Shown here: positions 62,228 to 64,000 of the stretch, piece after piece
Layout of the letters: every line of letters starts with the position of its first letter
Position numbering within the stretch: the first letter of the stretch is position 1
Assembly: GCA_021292105.1 (NCBI GenBank)
Contig: CM037874.1
Location: 23,061,534-23,125,533 of the forward strand
Source: Anadara kagoshimensis
Lineage: Eukaryota > Mollusca > Bivalvia > Arcoida > Arcidae
Length of the DNA: 64,000 bases
Direction of reading: 5' to 3'
The notes under the pieces: model-generated
Database searches by the model: none
What the model was told of the DNA's origin: nothing
Seen by the model: the letters and a program-made list of their open reading frames with translations, nothing else
Translations under genes and position numbers: made by a program

Positions 62228-62325
62228 ATGCAGTAAAACCTGTATAAAAAGACTCAGTGCTCATTAAAGGATTTTTCCTTAAAGTTTATATGTAGGCGGT
62301 CCCGATATAGCAGGGTTTACTGTAT
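62228..62325 (+). mobile_element. short relative of family A
   Basis: GCAGTAAAACCTGTATAAAA and ATAGCAGGGTTTACTGTA are inverted ends about 98 bases apart; the interior is shortened and diverged. Confidence 0.5.
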
Positions 62326-62562
62326 TCAACATAAACAATGGTTTTAACATCAATATCAGCAAATCTTCACAGAAAATTTTGCTGTACTCGCAGGTGTACC
62401 TGTATTTGAACACAAAACTTACCGAGAATTCCATTCAGGTATGCTGTATATATGTTGTTCAACATGTTGACATCCATTTTTATATACATTCCAGTTTCCA
62501 TAGAAATTTAAATATAAGTCCTTCTCCTATTGCTCACCTGGTCTATTTTACAATGGGGTTCG

Positions 62563-62745
62563 CTCTAGTGTACCATGTGATACCATATAACATTTCTACA
62601 GAACAGTTATTTCCATTGGAGATGGAATCGCTTCAGGTCATGTTTTCCTGTGAAAATGACGTTACTCTGGGAAATTTCAAAGTAAATGTTTTCCAAAATG
62701 TTCTGCACAAATGTTAAGGGGTATTGATCACATAGTACACTCCCA
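62563..62745 (+). mobile_element. family F short element, copy 2
   Basis: GTGTACCATGTGATACCATA at the left, GTATTGATCACATAGTACAC at the right. TTTTCCAAAATGTTCTGCAC and other interior words match 53805-53978. Confidence 0.68.
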
Positions 62746-63167
62746 AACTTCATTATTCCACACTAAGATTATGCATGCAATTATTCACTATTCTTGCCAA
62801 TATTACTTTTTTTCATATTATTGGAAATAATGAATCCATCTTTATGGGGGTTGACCATGACCAATATATTTAGTCTTATTTAGTTTTGAATAAATTCAGG
62901 GCTACCTCTTCGACATTTATATTTTTTTCATACTGATCTTTCTAAATAAAACGTCTCAAGTCAGGTAACAGTATTTTATAATTTCTACTCAATTTTTTGA
63001 AAACATGGCCCCTGCTTTTTTCAAGGCCAGGGCCAGGATGACCTTGCCAACTGTTTCTGGATTGAACAAGAGACAATATGACAATATAACCCTGTAGGGA
63101 AACCATATCCACAAGTAAGGCTAGCCTAGATTTTGTTTCTATGGTCAGAAATTAAGGACAAATTAAT

Positions 63168-63387
63168 TACTATAAACCAACTTTTATTCGCATACCATTA
63201 TTAACTTTCATGTTTCAGGACAAAATAATCGCGAAAGTTAATGGTTGCAAATTTTGTTTCCGAAAATGGTTTTATTAATACCAAATATTCAGCTAATTTC
63301 CATAATGTGAAAGTTAATAGTTGCAAAATGGTTTTAATAACAGAATCGCGAAAGTTAATATCCACGAATAAAAGTTGGTTTACAGTA
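63168..63387. mobile_element. family G MITE, copy 2
   Basis: TACTATAAACCAACTTTTAT, TCG and CGAATAAAAGTTGGTTTACA, GTA are near-perfect inverted ends; the interior repeats CGCGAAAGTTAATGGTTGCA-type words in both directions. Confidence 0.88.
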
Positions 63388-64000
63388 TCAGGATCATTTC
63401 TAATTCATAACATTATACTTCAGTGGTCTGACACTATAAAACTGATTTATTTGTTAGATAAAGAGATCCCATTATGAGCCTCCGATCAACATGAGGAAAT
63501 TCTGATCAAGTGGTCAGATATTTGTGTCTCAAACGAGACTCCACAGAGTTTAAGATAAAATTATTTCACCATGAGATAGGAATTTCCTTATCTCAATCTG
63601 AAACTCATAATTGATTCGTTTTCTCACATGAGGATTTAAATTTTTTCTCACATAAGGATTTTAATTACTATCTTACTACATGTAATATGAATAAATGTAG
63701 TCCCTGTTATACTGAGTTAGCCTATGTGGGGTGCAAAAGGAACCACCTATCCCATGAGATTGATCAGTTACAGATGTGAGAAATGACTGTACTGAGTAAT
63801 TAAAGTATTATATGCTAGGTAGGATTAATTCACTTATATAGAGACATCACCAGCTATGGGTGAGGGTTCTGATTTCTTTATCATGGCAAACATAAAGTGA
63901 CATGCCAACATTGTTTTGAAAGATCTCGTCTGAAGATACATTGACTTTCAATAAAATGAAGAAAGAGACATTTGCCAATAAAATGTCACATCATTGGCTG

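Larger units (their letters stand above)
61282..64000 (-). other. presumed intron of the syntaxin gene
   Basis: No further syntaxin exon (SNARE heptads) was found on the minus strand up to the right edge. The interval contains family A, F and G elements. A (TCTGATGCTAGTGAGAACAAA)-type 21-bp duplication lies at about 61940-61985. Confidence 0.45.

Overview
The window is nuclear DNA of an animal. Genes are split into short exons by GT-AG introns of hundreds to thousands of bases, the sequence is AT-rich, and it is crowded with short terminal-inverted-repeat elements, tRNA-derived SINE-like repeats and minisatellites. Protein similarity and the style of the repeats point to a lophotrochozoan, most likely a bivalve mollusc; genus and species cannot be read from the sequence alone. 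No operon, CRISPR array, plasmid or phage feature is present.

Layout. (1) 2307-7165, minus strand: the C-terminal four coding exons of a protein I do not recognise, with a tentative first exon at 9719-9752. (2) About 9.1-13.2 kb: the spacer between this gene and the next one, head to head, containing a candidate promoter region, a LINE remnant and repeats. (3) 13279-47713, plus strand: a complete CENPJ/CPAP (SAS-4) gene, the centriolar tubulin-binding scaffold, in 23 coding exons (about 1,650 codons). It includes the [12 protein letters not shown] motif, the [15 protein letters not shown] motif, a long coiled coil and the C-terminal TCP10/G-box beta-repeat domain. (4) 47714-61203: no coding sequence found, almost entirely dispersed repeats. 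(5) 61204-61281, minus strand: the last coding exon (membrane anchor) of a syntaxin-1-type SNARE whose other exons lie beyond the right edge. CENPJ and syntaxin converge tail to tail.

Points of interest. The sequence itself holds three cases where the 3' end of an exon together with its splice donor has been tandemly copied into the following intron (about 10 copies at 6440-7064, about 2 at 2930-3130, 1 at 45605-45658). CENPJ reads cleanly through 21 of 23 coding exons, but two carry paired one-base frame changes in or near G runs, which look more like assembly errors than real decay. A 23-bp satellite (39288-40283) can be traced to its single-copy precursor inside a dispersed repeat (18255 region). 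Several elements are nested: a MITE in a MITE at 27173-27558 and an insertion at 50598-50872 with a related unoccupied copy near 4300. One MITE (58525-59430) has amplified its own 3' half. I found no new enzymatic or defence system.
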